A stretch of DNA of 64,000 nucleotides, taken from NCBI RefSeq assembly GCF_907165045.1, contig NZ_CAJRAU010000001.1, positions 372,001 to 436,000 on the forward strand. The letters run 5' to 3'. This document shows positions 8,252 through 17,284 of this stretch, piece after piece; the stretch's first letter is position 1; every line of letters starts with the position of its first letter. A model generated the notes under the pieces. That model worked only from the letters and a program-made list of their open reading frames with translations, was not told where the DNA came from and ran no database searches. The position numbers and the translations under genes are program-made. This stretch comes from Dyadobacter linearis (lineage in GTDB: Bacteria; Bacteroidota; Bacteroidia; Cytophagales; Spirosomataceae).

Positions 8252-10860
8252 AACAACCTCAACCGCCCCGCTGGGCCACCCTGCTCCTACGCTGGCTCTG
8301 CGCCGCCCATCTGCTCGACGAACTCGAAGGCGACCTGCACGAGCTGTTTCAAAAACGGGTAAAGTCGGAAGGATTACGACAGGCGAAATGGAGATATATC
8401 TGCGACACACTCAGCCTTTTGCATCCTGTGTTAATGAAATCAAAACCAAACCCATACCCTAAACCCAACCGTACCGATATGTTACAGAACTACCTCAAAA
8501 TCGCCTGGCGTAACCTTGCCAAAAACGTTGCTTTTTCAGCGATCAATATCGTCGGTCTGTCCATCGGCATGACCACCGCGATCCTGATCGGCTTGTGGAT
8601 GTGGGACGAATTGTCATTCAACAAATACCACCAAAATTATAATCGCATTGCGCGGGTGATGCAGCACCAAAGCTACAACGGAACTACGAGCACCACGCCC
8701 GCGACGCCGCTGCCGATGCGGGCGGCGCTGCAAAGTGAATATGCCGGTGATTTCAGCCGCATTTCCCTGTCGTCGTGGACGGAAAACCGCATTCTTTCAG
8801 CTGGTAATAATAAACTGATCAAAAAAGGTAATTGTGTGGAAGCCGATTTTCCATTGATGATGTCCGTCAGCATGCTCGAAGGTTCGGCAATGAGCCTGAA
8901 CAATCCTACTTCTATATTACTGTCGAAATCCGTCGCAAAAGCCCTTTTTGGCAGTGATAACGCGCTGAATAAGACCGTCAAAGTCGATAACAAAAATCAT
9001 TTTAAGGTTACAGGTATTTTTGAAGACCTGCCGCATACGACTGAATTCCGCGACGTCACTTTTCTCCTGCCCTGGAAATTTTTTGTGGAAGAAGAACCCT
9101 GGGTAAAACGGTCGGAAACCAACTGGGGAAACAATTCATTCCTGCTTTTCGTCCAGATCGCCCCAAAAACGACTTTTGAGCAGGTAACGTCCAAAATTGA
9201 AGGTATCAAAGCGAGGCATGCGAAAGAGGAAGCGAGATTTAGCCCGAGGGCATTTTTGCACCCGATGAGCCGCTGGCACTTGTATTCGGAGTGGGAAAAC
9301 GGTGTGCTGGTGCGCGGGCGGATCCAGTTTGTTTGGCTTTTTGGCATTATCGGAGGATTTGTACTGCTCCTCGCCTGCATTAATTTCATGAACCTTTCCA
9401 CTGCCCGGTCGCAGAAACGCGCGAAAGAAGTGGGGATCCGCAAGGCGGTCGGTTCGGTACGCACCCAGCTGGTCGCCCAGTTTTTCAGCGAATCCATATT
9501 GATGGCAACCCTTGCTTTTGTGGTAGCATTAATACTGGTGCAGCTGTTTTTACCGTGGTTTAATCAGATTTCGGACAAACAAATCGCATTTCCCTGGGGT
9601 AATTTGCAAAGCTGGATATTCGCATTAGGATTTACGCTGATAACGGGCTTGCTGGCAGGCAGTTACCCCGCATTGTATCTATCTCGCTTTAAGCCGGTAA
9701 AAGTACTAAGAGGCACTTTTATTGTCGGCCGATTTTCGGCATTGCCGCGTCAGGTATTGGTTGTGGTTCAATTTACGGTTTCCATCACGCTCGTGATCGG
9801 CACGCTCATTGTTCTGCGCCAGATCCAGCACGCGCGCGACCGGCCGGTAGGATTCGACAGATCGGGGCTACTTTCGGTCCCTATGACCACGGCCGACCTG
9901 CGCAGCCACGATCAGGCACTCCGCAGCGACCTGCTGCAAACGGGCGCGGCTGTAAATATGGCCGAATCTTCCAGCCCGACGGCGGAGGTCTGGAGTAGCG
10001 ACGCCAGTTTCAGCTGGCCGGGCAAAGATCCTGACCAGCTCGGCGATTTCGGGACGGTGGGTGTCACGCACGAATATGGACAAACGGTTGGCTGGCAGTT
10101 CAGGCAGGGCCGCGACTTTTCCCGCCAGTTCTCCGGCGACAAACTGGGTATCGTCCTCAATGAAAGTGCTGTCAAATTTATGGGATTGAAATCGCCGGTA
10201 GGGACAAATATCACTTGGAACAGTGAACAATATACGGTGCTCGGGGTAATCCGTGACGTGGTGACCGGCTCACCTTTCATGCCTATTCAACCGACTATTT
10301 ATATGCTAAAAGAAGAGTGGGCCGCTTTTATTCACATCCGGCTCAACCTAAGCTTTACCGCCCGGCAGGCGCTGGCGAAGCTTGAACCCGTTTTTAAGAA
10401 ATACAACCCTGGCAGTCCTTTTGAATATAAGTTTGCCAGCGACGAGTACGATCAAAAGTTTAAAGCCGAGGAACAGATCGGACAACTTTCCAGCGTATTT
10501 GCCGGATTGGCGATATTCATCAGCTCCCTCGGACTCTTCGGCCTGGCTTCGTTCTTTGCCGAGCAGCGTCAAAAAGAGATCGGAATCCGCAAAGTGCTCG
10601 GCGCCTCGGTGGCGAATTTGTGGCAAATGCTTTCGAAGGATTTTGTGATATTGGTTGTGATTGCGAGCATATTGGCGATCCCGATTGCTTACTATTTCAT
10701 GCACGACTGGTTGCAGCACTACACCTATCAGACGACGCTTTCGTGGTGGATCTTCGCTGCCGCCATGCTCGGCGCGCTGGCGATTACCCTGGTCACGGTT
10801 AGTTTCCAGGCCATAAAAGCCGCCTTGCTGAATCCGGTAAAAAGCCTGCGGAACGAATAG
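8248..10860 (+). CDS. ABC transporter permease, FtsX/MacB type with N-terminal prefix domain
   Basis: 870 residues. The first 65 or so (PRWATLLLRWLCAAHLLDELEGDLHELF) form the permease prefix domain seen on PadR-linked transporters. Then comes a duplicated FtsX/MacB plan: a membrane segment near 95-115, a periplasmic MacB_PCD-like domain, three membrane segments about 365-475, a further one near 510, a second periplasmic domain, and a last FtsX bundle from about 755 to the end. Motifs include RSQKRAKEVGIRKAVG and RQKEIGIRKVLGAS, the coupling helices facing the ATPase. No ATPase gene lies beside it. The family is linked to efflux or mechanotransmission of lipophilic compounds. Start overlaps padR by 4 bp, implying one transcript. 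Confidence 0.92.
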   Translation: MKQPQPPRWATLLLRWLCAAHLLDELEGDLHELFQKRVKSEGLRQAKWRYICDTLSLLHPVLMKSKPNPYPKPNRTDMLQNYLKIAWRNLAKNVAFSAINIVGLSIGMTTAILIGLWMWDELSFNKYHQNYNRIARVMQHQSYNGTTSTTPATPLPMRAALQSEYAGDFSRISLSSWTENRILSAGNNKLIKKGNCVEADFPLMMSVSMLEGSAMSLNNPTSILLSKSVAKALFGSDNALNKTVKVDNKNHFKVTGIFEDLPHTTEFRDVTFLLPWKFFVEEEPWVKRSETNWGNNSFLLFVQIAPKTTFEQVTSKIEGIKARHAKEEARFSPRAFLHPMSRWHLYSEWENGVLVRGRIQFVWLFGIIGGFVLLLACINFMNLSTARSQKRAKEVGIRKAVGSVRTQLVAQFFSESILMATLAFVVALILVQLFLPWFNQISDKQIAFPWGNLQSWIFALGFTLITGLLAGSYPALYLSRFKPVKVLRGTFIVGRFSALPRQVLVVVQFTVSITLVIGTLIVLRQIQHARDRPVGFDRSGLLSVPMTTADLRSHDQALRSDLLQTGAAVNMAESSSPTAEVWSSDASFSWPGKDPDQLGDFGTVGVTHEYGQTVGWQFRQGRDFSRQFSGDKLGIVLNESAVKFMGLKSPVGTNITWNSEQYTVLGVIRDVVTGSPFMPIQPTIYMLKEEWAAFIHIRLNLSFTARQALAKLEPVFKKYNPGSPFEYKFASDEYDQKFKAEEQIGQLSSVFAGLAIFISSLGLFGLASFFAEQRQKEIGIRKVLGASVANLWQMLSKDFVILVVIASILAIPIAYYFMHDWLQHYTYQTTLSWWIFAAAMLGALAITLVTVSFQAIKAALLNPVKSLRNE

Positions 10861-11025
10861 CTTTTTGGTAATATCAAATTCAATATCAACACAACCAGGT
10901 TCACAGCGACGCGCGCAGCATTCACATTTCGGCCGTATCAATTGCGTAAAATCAGTTCTTTTGCTATCCTAAATCCGATTCCATGAGATCCTGGTTTTAT
11001 CAATACTGCGAAAGTCCACTTTTTT

Positions 11026-12378
11026 ATGCAGGGAATTCGTCCTGACAATGCAGTCGAATATGAATTTCAGGTTTCAGAATTTCCGGGCAAAAAAGTTGTA
11101 GCTCCCTGGAATAGAATCAGTTCATTCACTGATTCTATTCAAATCCGGGCATCGGGCTTTCCGAAAATGGCCTACCTGGGCGGGTATCGGGCTGCTCTGG
11201 GGGCGGCGCTGATCGTGGATGTACGTGAGGTGAAACGCAGCCGGATCATATCTACTGCGGTTATCGCCTGGGAACCGGTTCAGCCTGAGATCACGAGCAT
11301 TTATACCTCCGCAACACTCGATCAGCTTTTTCAGCAGTTACAGGCCCCGTGGCTCGCTGACCAGCATCCTCCGGGCAGTTTTTCGTCCGGAGTAAAAATC
11401 CCGTCTTCGAACACAAACCTCGTTTTCACTTTGCAGGAAGGTGTTTTTGCAAGAAATCAAATCCAGTATGAGCTTACCCGGAATGGGAAGGTGCACACTG
11501 CCTGGCGGAATAATGCGTATGCTAATTCCTTTGTTTGGCTGAAAGACCTGCCTCACGGAGACTACAAGATCCGAATCCGCTATACCGCACAGCCTCAGCA
11601 AATTGCTGAATTATCGTTTGAGATTACCCGCGTTTGGCACGAGACGATCGCCTTTCGCTTACTGGCCGCTATTTTGTCCCTGGTGTTTGTGCTATTGCTG
11701 CTGTTATTTGTTCGTCAGCGAAGGAAAAGTCGCCGCGCGGAAATCAACAAATCCATTTTACAGCTCGAACTAAAAGCGCTCTACGCACAGCTGAACCCAC
11801 ATTTCGTATTCAATGCGCTCAGCTCGATCCAGGCGCTGATCAATAAGCAGGATATCCGCGCAGCCAATGCTTACCTGTCCGACTTCGCCCGGCTTACCAG
11901 GGATTCACTGGTACACAGCCAGAAAAATGAAATCGCGCTCCACGAGGAGATCCAGACGTTAGATACTTATTTAAAACTGGAAAAGCTGCGTTTCGGATTT
12001 AGTTATAACATAAAAGTGGAGCCTGGGGTGAACGAATATGAAACCAATATCCCAGCACTGCTCTTGCAGCCGCTCGTTGAAAATGCGGTAAAGCATGGAG
12101 TTGCAGGGAAGGAAGAGGCTGGACATATTGAGCTGCTGATTAACAAATCGGGCCACGACATGGTCATAATTCTGAAAGATAATGGCGAAGGTATCACGGA
12201 AAAAACGTCCGTTTCCGGACTCGGCTTAAAGCTGACCCGAGACCGGATCAGCCTATTGAACCAAATCCATCCCGGGCGGCAGATTAACCTTGCTATCCAA
12301 AACACTGTCCCGAAAGGCGCGCGTCTTACGCTTACTTTTAATCAATGGTTTGATGAAGGCACTACTGATCGACGATGA
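11026..12378 (+). CDS. LytS-type sensor histidine kinase (His_kinase family), N-terminus possibly clipped
   Basis: About 450 residues: an extracytoplasmic beta-rich region (1-200), one membrane helix near 207-228, then the His_kinase domain with phospho-acceptor His in LNPHFVFNALSSI and the N-box region LLLQPLVENAVKHG. DNGEGI and GLGLKLTRDR follow for ATP binding. It should phosphorylate the regulator encoded next, whose start overlaps its end by 26 bp. The start is unsure. ATG 11026 gives no signal peptide, and in-frame codons just upstream (down to a stop at 10984) read INTAKVHFF, which looks like part of the same beta domain. So the protein may have lost its 5' end, including a signal peptide. 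Confidence 0.85.
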   Translation: MQGIRPDNAVEYEFQVSEFPGKKVVAPWNRISSFTDSIQIRASGFPKMAYLGGYRAALGAALIVDVREVKRSRIISTAVIAWEPVQPEITSIYTSATLDQLFQQLQAPWLADQHPPGSFSSGVKIPSSNTNLVFTLQEGVFARNQIQYELTRNGKVHTAWRNNAYANSFVWLKDLPHGDYKIRIRYTAQPQQIAELSFEITRVWHETIAFRLLAAILSLVFVLLLLLFVRQRRKSRRAEINKSILQLELKALYAQLNPHFVFNALSSIQALINKQDIRAANAYLSDFARLTRDSLVHSQKNEIALHEEIQTLDTYLKLEKLRFGFSYNIKVEPGVNEYETNIPALLLQPLVENAVKHGVAGKEEAGHIELLINKSGHDMVIILKDNGEGITEKTSVSGLGLKLTRDRISLLNQIHPGRQINLAIQNTVPKGARLTLTFNQWFDEGTTDRR

Positions 12379-13099
12379 ACAATCAAATCTGGACAACCTC
12401 CGGATCCTGATCGAAACTTACTGTCCGCAAGTGACTATTTACGGGACGGCATCGGACCCGCGCTCGGCTACCAGTTTGCTCTATACGCACCAGCCCGACC
12501 TCGTTTTCCTGGACGTTCAAATGCCCGGCCAAAACGGTTTTGACTGGCTGCGCAGCCTTCCAGCCTCCGATTTTGAGGTGATTTTTGTCACCGCTTATGA
12601 TCAGTATGCGATCGAGGCACTGCGACTTTCCGCTATTGATTTTTTACTAAAACCTGTCGCAATAGACGAACTGCAAACGGCAGTCGAACGCGCTTCCCGG
12701 CAGCGTGCATTAAAACAGCAAAATAAAATGCTGCAAAACCTGATGCACTTTTTAAAGGACAGCACCCACCCCGACTAGCAGCGCATCGCATTAGCGACTA
12801 CCAGGGAAACGAGGTACGTCAAAACGAGTGAGATTATCCGGTGTGAATCTTCAAACAATTACACCACATTTTACCTCACGGGCGGCGATTCGCTGCTCGT
12901 TTGCAAACCTATTTATTTATACGACGAGCTACTGAAACGTTACGGTTTTATCCGCTGTCACCAGTCTCATTTAGTCAATAAAGCGGCTATCAGAAGCTGG
13001 AAAAAGGAATTCGGTGATTTTCTTTTGCTCTCCGACGGTGCCGAAGTCCCCATATCGAGGAGTAAACGGGATGAGCTCAAAAGCATTTTACAGGGTTAG
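12353..13099 (+). pseudogene. LytTR-family response regulator interrupted by an in-frame TAG
   Basis: Translation from ATG 12353 gives a receiver domain (MKALLIDDEQ; Asp7/Asp8, phospho-acceptor Asp54 in FLDVQMP, Thr80, Lys100) and a linker, then stops at TAG 12776-12778 after 141 residues. The same frame continues without a gap for 106 codons to TAG 13097-13099. It encodes a complete LytTR DNA-binding domain, for example EIIRCESSNNYTTFYL, YGFIRCHQSHLVN and VPISRSKRDEL. The full length of about 248 codons is normal for the family, so a single base change split it. No start codon is placed to express the LytTR part alone, so the product is probably a receiver-only protein. It forms a pair with the kinase upstream. 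The end overlaps the convergent rph gene by 12 bp. Confidence 0.88.
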
Positions 13100-15697
13100 T
13101 ATCTCCACAAATCCGTCTGTCCCGTTCACCCGGATGCGCTGGCCGTCTTTGATCAATTTAGTAGCATTCTCTACCCCAACTATGGCAGGCAAGCCGTACT
13201 CCCTTGCGATCACCGCGCCGTGGGTCATCAGCCCGCCCACTTCGGTCACCAGCCCCTTTACGGAAACAAATAAGGGAGTCCAGCTGGGATCGGTAAATGT
13301 GGTCACTAAGATATCCCCGTCCTCGATTTGTGAGTCTTGCATCTGCAAAATCACACGTGCGCGGCCTTCAATGGTCCCGGAAGAAACCGCCAGACCAGCG
13401 ATCGCCCCGGGAGGAAGGTTTTCTCGGCGATAAGTCCCGGTAATGATCTCACCGTCAGAAGTAATAACCCGCGGCGGGCTCAGCTTTTCATGCGTTTTAA
13501 AATCCTCTTTGCGACGATTGATCAGTTCTAAATCTATTGCTCTTTTGACCACAACCTCGCGCAATTCCTCGAAAGTGAGGTAGTAAACATCTTCTATATC
13601 CCGGATCAAAGCAGCTGACCGGAGTTTTTCTGCCTCTTTTAAAATTGCTTTTTTGTAAACAAAATAGCGATTCACCAGCCCATATTTGGGATATTCACGG
13701 TAACCGGAAAAATCCCGGATCAGGCCGATCATCCGCTTCGTTTCCGCTGCTTTTTGCTCGCCGCCCGGCAATAGTTCCAGCCGCGACAGTAATTCCTGTT
13801 CTTTACTCAATGCTTGCTGCCGCCCCTGCTCAAATTTTCGTTTGCTGGCACCCGATTCAGTGTTTCTGATATTATTCAGGATCAGCGGAACCAGGATAGC
13901 AGGATGCTCCGACCAGCGGGACTTTGTAATATCAATTTCCCCCGCGCACCGCATTCCATATTTTTCGAGGTAGACCTCAATTGCTGCCAGCGTCTCATTT
14001 CCGCCTTCCAGCCGTGCCAGCTCTTCGGTCAGATTTTCAATTTTTGCATGCTGAAAAAAAGTAAGCACTTCGGGATATTGCCGCGCTACATCAGCCACAT
14101 CCAGCAGCTCCATGCCCATTTCGGAGGTGATATTGTTCGGTACCGACTGTGAAAGCGTATCGGCCGCATTCTTTTCGCCCAGCCAGTCCATCATTTTTTC
14201 ATTGACCCACGAAACTGCATTCATACCAATTGTAATCGCCTCGATGTTCTTCTGGCCGAACAACTGTTGCTTCAGTTCAATAAGATCTTCCAATAAGAAG
14301 ACAAAAAGGTCTGCTCCCGATTTAGACTGAATATCGCGTTTCAGCTTATATACCGACGCCCGGTTTTCCTTGATCAGGTCGGTTACAAGATTAGCAGGAA
14401 CACCCTGCGGCACGATCTGCTCTGTAAAATGCGAGGCTGGCACGTCAGATTCGTCGGACAACGGTGCCAGAAAATCACCTCGGGCAATGAGACTCAGAAG
14501 TGCGTCTTTGATCAGCGGATCGGATTTTCCAAGGTTATTAATTACGCCACTTCGCCCCGCACTCGTACCCAGCATATTCGTAATATCAACAAACAACCTT
14601 CCGCCGGCATGGCGCATCGGCGCGCGCGTTGTCAACATAAAAAATGACAGACCCAGCGGCTTCATCGCATCGGTCATCATTTGCTGGTGGCCGACAGACA
14701 CATACACCCGGTTTCCAGAATCGCTGGCCTGTGGTACGGGAAACAAAGTAGTGACCGGGCGGCTTTGCAGTATATAAAATGCATTGTCGGCCAAACACCA
14801 TTCAATATCCTGCGGCCGGCCAAAATGTGCCTCAATCTTCCGTCCCAGACTGGCCAGTTCCAAAACCTGCGCGTCAGAAAGCGACGGCGCACTTTGCTTT
14901 TCTCCGGGCAGCTCCCGCTCCTCAGTACCTCCTTCCGGCACAGCAAAAATGCCGCACTTTTTTATAGAGATATTTGTCTCAAATAGCTTTCCCGCCCTGA
15001 TCTTGAAATTATCTGCATTCACAATTCCTGAAACCAGCGCCTCCCCCAGCCCAAAGCTGGCATCAATACTGACAACCTTTCTGTTTCCATTCACCGGGTC
15101 AGCTGTGAACATGATTCCCGCCACATCGGGCAGGATCATTTTTTGGATGATCACAGATAAAGACACTTCCCTGTGATCAAATCCATTTTGCAACCGGTAC
15201 ACCACTGCCCGGTCAGTGAAGAGTGACGCCCAGCATTTGCTGATATGTTCCAAAATTGCCGTTTTACCGCTGATATTCAGATAGGTATCCTGCTGGCCGG
15301 CGAAGGAAGCTGTTGGGAGATCCTCAGCCGTGGCACTGGAACGCACGGCGTATGAACCTGTCGCGCCAAGCTTTTCAATGCGACTTACTATCTCATTCTC
15401 AATGCTTTCCGGAACAGGAATTGATTCAATTACCTCTCTGATCTGTGCGGCAGCTTCACTGATTTCTTTTCTGTCTTCCGCTTTGAGATCAGCCAGCTGG
15501 TCAAGTAGCGTATGTAAGGTCTCGTTTTTTCCTAAAATCTCCTGATAAGCCCTGGTAGTAATGCAAAAACCGTCGGGCACCAGCAGTCCGCTTAATCGCG
15601 ACAATTCGCCCAGATTTACACCCTTTCCACCAACTGCCTGAATCTGGTTTTTATTAATATTCGGAAAACCAATAATATAAGAGTTTACATCAGCCAT
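13088..15697 (-). CDS. rph: Rifamycin-inactivating phosphotransferase (Rph)
   Basis: 869 residues with the three-part layout of rifampin phosphotransferase. The PPDK-like ATP-binding domain (about 1-325) has GGKGVNLGELSRLSG and YAVRSSATAEDLPTASFAG. The rifamycin-binding domain (about 330-755) includes VSVGHQQMMTDAMKPLG, NNITSEMGMELLDVADV and GYREYPKYGLVNRYF. The swivelling His domain has GGLMTHGAVIAREYG, putting the catalytic His at 826. As remembered, Listeria Rph (about 867 aa, His825) is close over its whole length, which separates it from true PEP synthases. It moves the beta-phosphate of ATP to the C21 hydroxyl of rifamycins, giving resistance. It is co-transcribed with a MarR gene 11 bp upstream. 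Best-studied homologs are Gram-positive, so transfer is possible. Confidence 0.92.
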   Translation of the reverse strand: MADVNSYIIGFPNINKNQIQAVGGKGVNLGELSRLSGLLVPDGFCITTRAYQEILGKNETLHTLLDQLADLKAEDRKEISEAAAQIREVIESIPVPESIENEIVSRIEKLGATGSYAVRSSATAEDLPTASFAGQQDTYLNISGKTAILEHISKCWASLFTDRAVVYRLQNGFDHREVSLSVIIQKMILPDVAGIMFTADPVNGNRKVVSIDASFGLGEALVSGIVNADNFKIRAGKLFETNISIKKCGIFAVPEGGTEERELPGEKQSAPSLSDAQVLELASLGRKIEAHFGRPQDIEWCLADNAFYILQSRPVTTLFPVPQASDSGNRVYVSVGHQQMMTDAMKPLGLSFFMLTTRAPMRHAGGRLFVDITNMLGTSAGRSGVINNLGKSDPLIKDALLSLIARGDFLAPLSDESDVPASHFTEQIVPQGVPANLVTDLIKENRASVYKLKRDIQSKSGADLFVFLLEDLIELKQQLFGQKNIEAITIGMNAVSWVNEKMMDWLGEKNAADTLSQSVPNNITSEMGMELLDVADVARQYPEVLTFFQHAKIENLTEELARLEGGNETLAAIEVYLEKYGMRCAGEIDITKSRWSEHPAILVPLILNNIRNTESGASKRKFEQGRQQALSKEQELLSRLELLPGGEQKAAETKRMIGLIRDFSGYREYPKYGLVNRYFVYKKAILKEAEKLRSAALIRDIEDVYYLTFEELREVVVKRAIDLELINRRKEDFKTHEKLSPPRVITSDGEIITGTYRRENLPPGAIAGLAVSSGTIEGRARVILQMQDSQIEDGDILVTTFTDPSWTPLFVSVKGLVTEVGGLMTHGAVIAREYGLPAIVGVENATKLIKDGQRIRVNGTDGFVEILTL

Positions 15698-15708
15698 TTT
15701 GCTTCGCT

Positions 15709-16170
15709 CTACGATTTTTTACCTTGAATCCGCGTTGTCGTTTCTTCCATCAAGCCGATCGTTTTCGACAGATAACTTTCAATCACCTGCCGCTCCTCTT
15801 CCGAAAAGGAGGCAATCAGTTTTTCAGTCCTGGCCCGAAATTCTTCATAGGGCGGCACGAGGAGTTCCATGATCTTTTCGGTATTAGGCACGATATGCAC
15901 TTTCCGGCGATCTTCCGGGGCAAACTGTCGCTTCACAAGTTCTTTCTTTTCAAGCCTGTCGATCAGCCCGGTCACTGCCCCTGTGGTCAGGCCGGTGAGT
16001 TGCGAAAGTTCTCCCGCCGTCATCTGCCCTTTTTCCATCAAAAATCCCAAATATTTGTGGTCGGTTCCCGGCAGTCCCGCATTGCGCGCCACAGCCTCAT
16101 GCATCTGAATCGAGGTGTAAGCATATTGCTGCCCGAGTTTCCTCAAATGTCTGATCTCTTCCTGTGTCAT
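15709..16170 (-). CDS. MarR family transcriptional regulator
   Basis: 153 residues with the MarR winged-helix plan: a dimer helix at the N-terminus, then MEKGQMTAGELSQLTGLTTGAVTGLIDRLEKKELVKRQ (helix-turn-helix, residues about 45-85), then the wing with APEDRRKVHI (the conserved D-x-R), then a long C-terminal dimer helix. It is the first gene of a two-gene unit with rph and has a near-perfect palindrome 19 bp upstream of its start, which suggests autoregulation and control of rph. MarR proteins often lose DNA binding on contact with small phenolic or antibiotic ligands. Confidence 0.92.
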   Translation of the reverse strand: MTQEEIRHLRKLGQQYAYTSIQMHEAVARNAGLPGTDHKYLGFLMEKGQMTAGELSQLTGLTTGAVTGLIDRLEKKELVKRQFAPEDRRKVHIVPNTEKIMELLVPPYEEFRARTEKLIASFSEEERQVIESYLSKTIGLMEETTTRIQGKKS

Positions 16171-16188
16171 AATATCTTTCTCAATAAA

Positions 16189-16207
16189 TATCTTAGTAAC
16201 AAAGATA
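16189..16207. promoter_or_regulatory. Candidate MarR operator (19-bp palindrome)
   Basis: TATCTTAGTAACAAAGATA is a palindrome with one mismatched pair, 19 bp upstream of the MarR start codon (16170). A further AATATCTTT half-site lies at 16171-16179. MarR regulators bind pseudo-palindromes of this size, so this is the likely control site of the marR-rph unit. It could also touch the divergent methyltransferase gene. Confidence 0.5.
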
Positions 16208-16249
16208 ATATCCTTTAAATAAGAACTGCAAGATGTAGGGTGAAATAAA

Positions 16250-16278
16250 TTGATTACTAACGTTTTGTATTAAATTTC
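16250..16278 (+). promoter_or_regulatory. Candidate Bacteroidota-type promoter for the methyltransferase
   Basis: TTG at 16250-16252 and TAAATTTC at 16271-16278 are separated by 18 bases. They match the Bacteroidota -33 TTG and -7 TAnnTTTG elements with one mismatch at the last base. The start codon is at 16297, 18 bases on. Confidence 0.35.
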
Positions 16279-16296
16279 ACATAAGCTGAAAGCAAG

Positions 16297-17109
16297 ATGA
16301 ATGCAAACAAAATGTTATGGGAGAAAGGTGATTTCACGCGGTTGGCGGAGACCATGCGGGAAAGTGGTGCTGCTTTGGTAGCAAAACTGGGGATCACGCC
16401 AGGTTTAAATGTGCTCGATCTCGGCTGCGGTGACGGCACTACGGCGCTGCCGGCGGCCAGGCTCGGTGCAAATGTCCAGGGCGTTGATATTGCGAGTAAC
16501 CTTGTGGCTGCGGGCAATGCGCGCGTCCAGGCGGAAGGACTGACGAACATTACATTTCGCGAGGGCGACGCGATCGATCTGCACGATATTGCCGATGAAA
16601 CATTTGATCTGGTTGTGAGCGTTTTTGGAGCGATGTTTGCGCCGAAGCCGTTTGACGTAGCCAGAGAAATGTTTCGCGTGACCCGCGACGGCGGCAGGAT
16701 CGTAATGGGCAACTGGATCCCGGGCGACCCGACATTGGTGGCGCAGATCCTGAAAGTAAGCTCGGCCTACACGCCTGCGCCGCCGGAGGGTTTTATCAGT
16801 CCGATGCTCTGGGGTGTGGAAGACAGTGTGAAAGAACGTTTTGTAGCAGCGGGCGCATTGGAAGAGAATATCTCGTTTTCGCGCGAAACCTTCACATTCG
16901 AAGCCCCGTATTCAGCCGCCACATTCCTCGATACTTTCAGAAATTATTACGGACCGACCATGAATGCTTTCGAAGCAGCCCAGAAAAACGGTACGGAAGC
17001 TGATCTGAAACGCGAACTGGAAGTGTTATTTGAAAGCCACAATCAAAGCACTGATAAAAACAAAACCTCTATTCCGGCGACCTTCCTGAAAGTGACTGTT
17101 TTGCGGTGA
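16297..17109 (+). CDS. Class I SAM-dependent methyltransferase
   Basis: 270 residues, cytoplasmic. Motif I is VLDLGCGDGTTALPAARLG (about 40-57), motif II GVDIASNLV follows, then an acidic REGDAIDLHD and DLVVSVFGAMFAPKP, and a post-motif region GGRIVMGNW. This is a Methyltransf_11/25 type domain of the UbiE/COQ5-like group. The C-terminal third (FEAPYSAATFLDTFRNYYGPTM) resembles small-molecule methyltransferases of this set. Substrate unknown. Divergent from the marR-rph unit; a terminator follows. Confidence 0.88.
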   Translation: MNANKMLWEKGDFTRLAETMRESGAALVAKLGITPGLNVLDLGCGDGTTALPAARLGANVQGVDIASNLVAAGNARVQAEGLTNITFREGDAIDLHDIADETFDLVVSVFGAMFAPKPFDVAREMFRVTRDGGRIVMGNWIPGDPTLVAQILKVSSAYTPAPPEGFISPMLWGVEDSVKERFVAAGALEENISFSRETFTFEAPYSAATFLDTFRNYYGPTMNAFEAAQKNGTEADLKRELEVLFESHNQSTDKNKTSIPATFLKVTVLR

Positions 17110-17171
17110 TTGTAGCGATCGATTGTATCTAGTGATTTGATATCGCTGCTGTTTGATTACCTAACAAAAAA

Positions 17172-17198
17172 GAGGGTGTTTCTGGCACCCTCCTTTTT
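17172..17198. terminator. Rho-independent terminator
   Basis: GAGGGTG and CACCCTC make a 7-bp stem around a 7-base loop, flanked by an A run on the left and CTTTTT on the right. It can therefore stop transcripts from both the methyltransferase (plus) and the TPR gene (minus), which converge here. Confidence 0.8.
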
Positions 17199-17284
17199 CA
17201 ACAAACTCACGAAATCCATAAGCTTACCAGGCATGCACAAATTCTCCAATGAATTCATTGCGCTTACCAATCCCCAACCAATTA

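Noticed and set aside
13088..15697. Phosphoenolpyruvate synthase (ppsA)
   Set aside because: The ATP and His domains are shared, but the middle domain (HQQMMTDAMKPLG, YREYPKYG) and 869-residue length fit rifamycin phosphotransferase.
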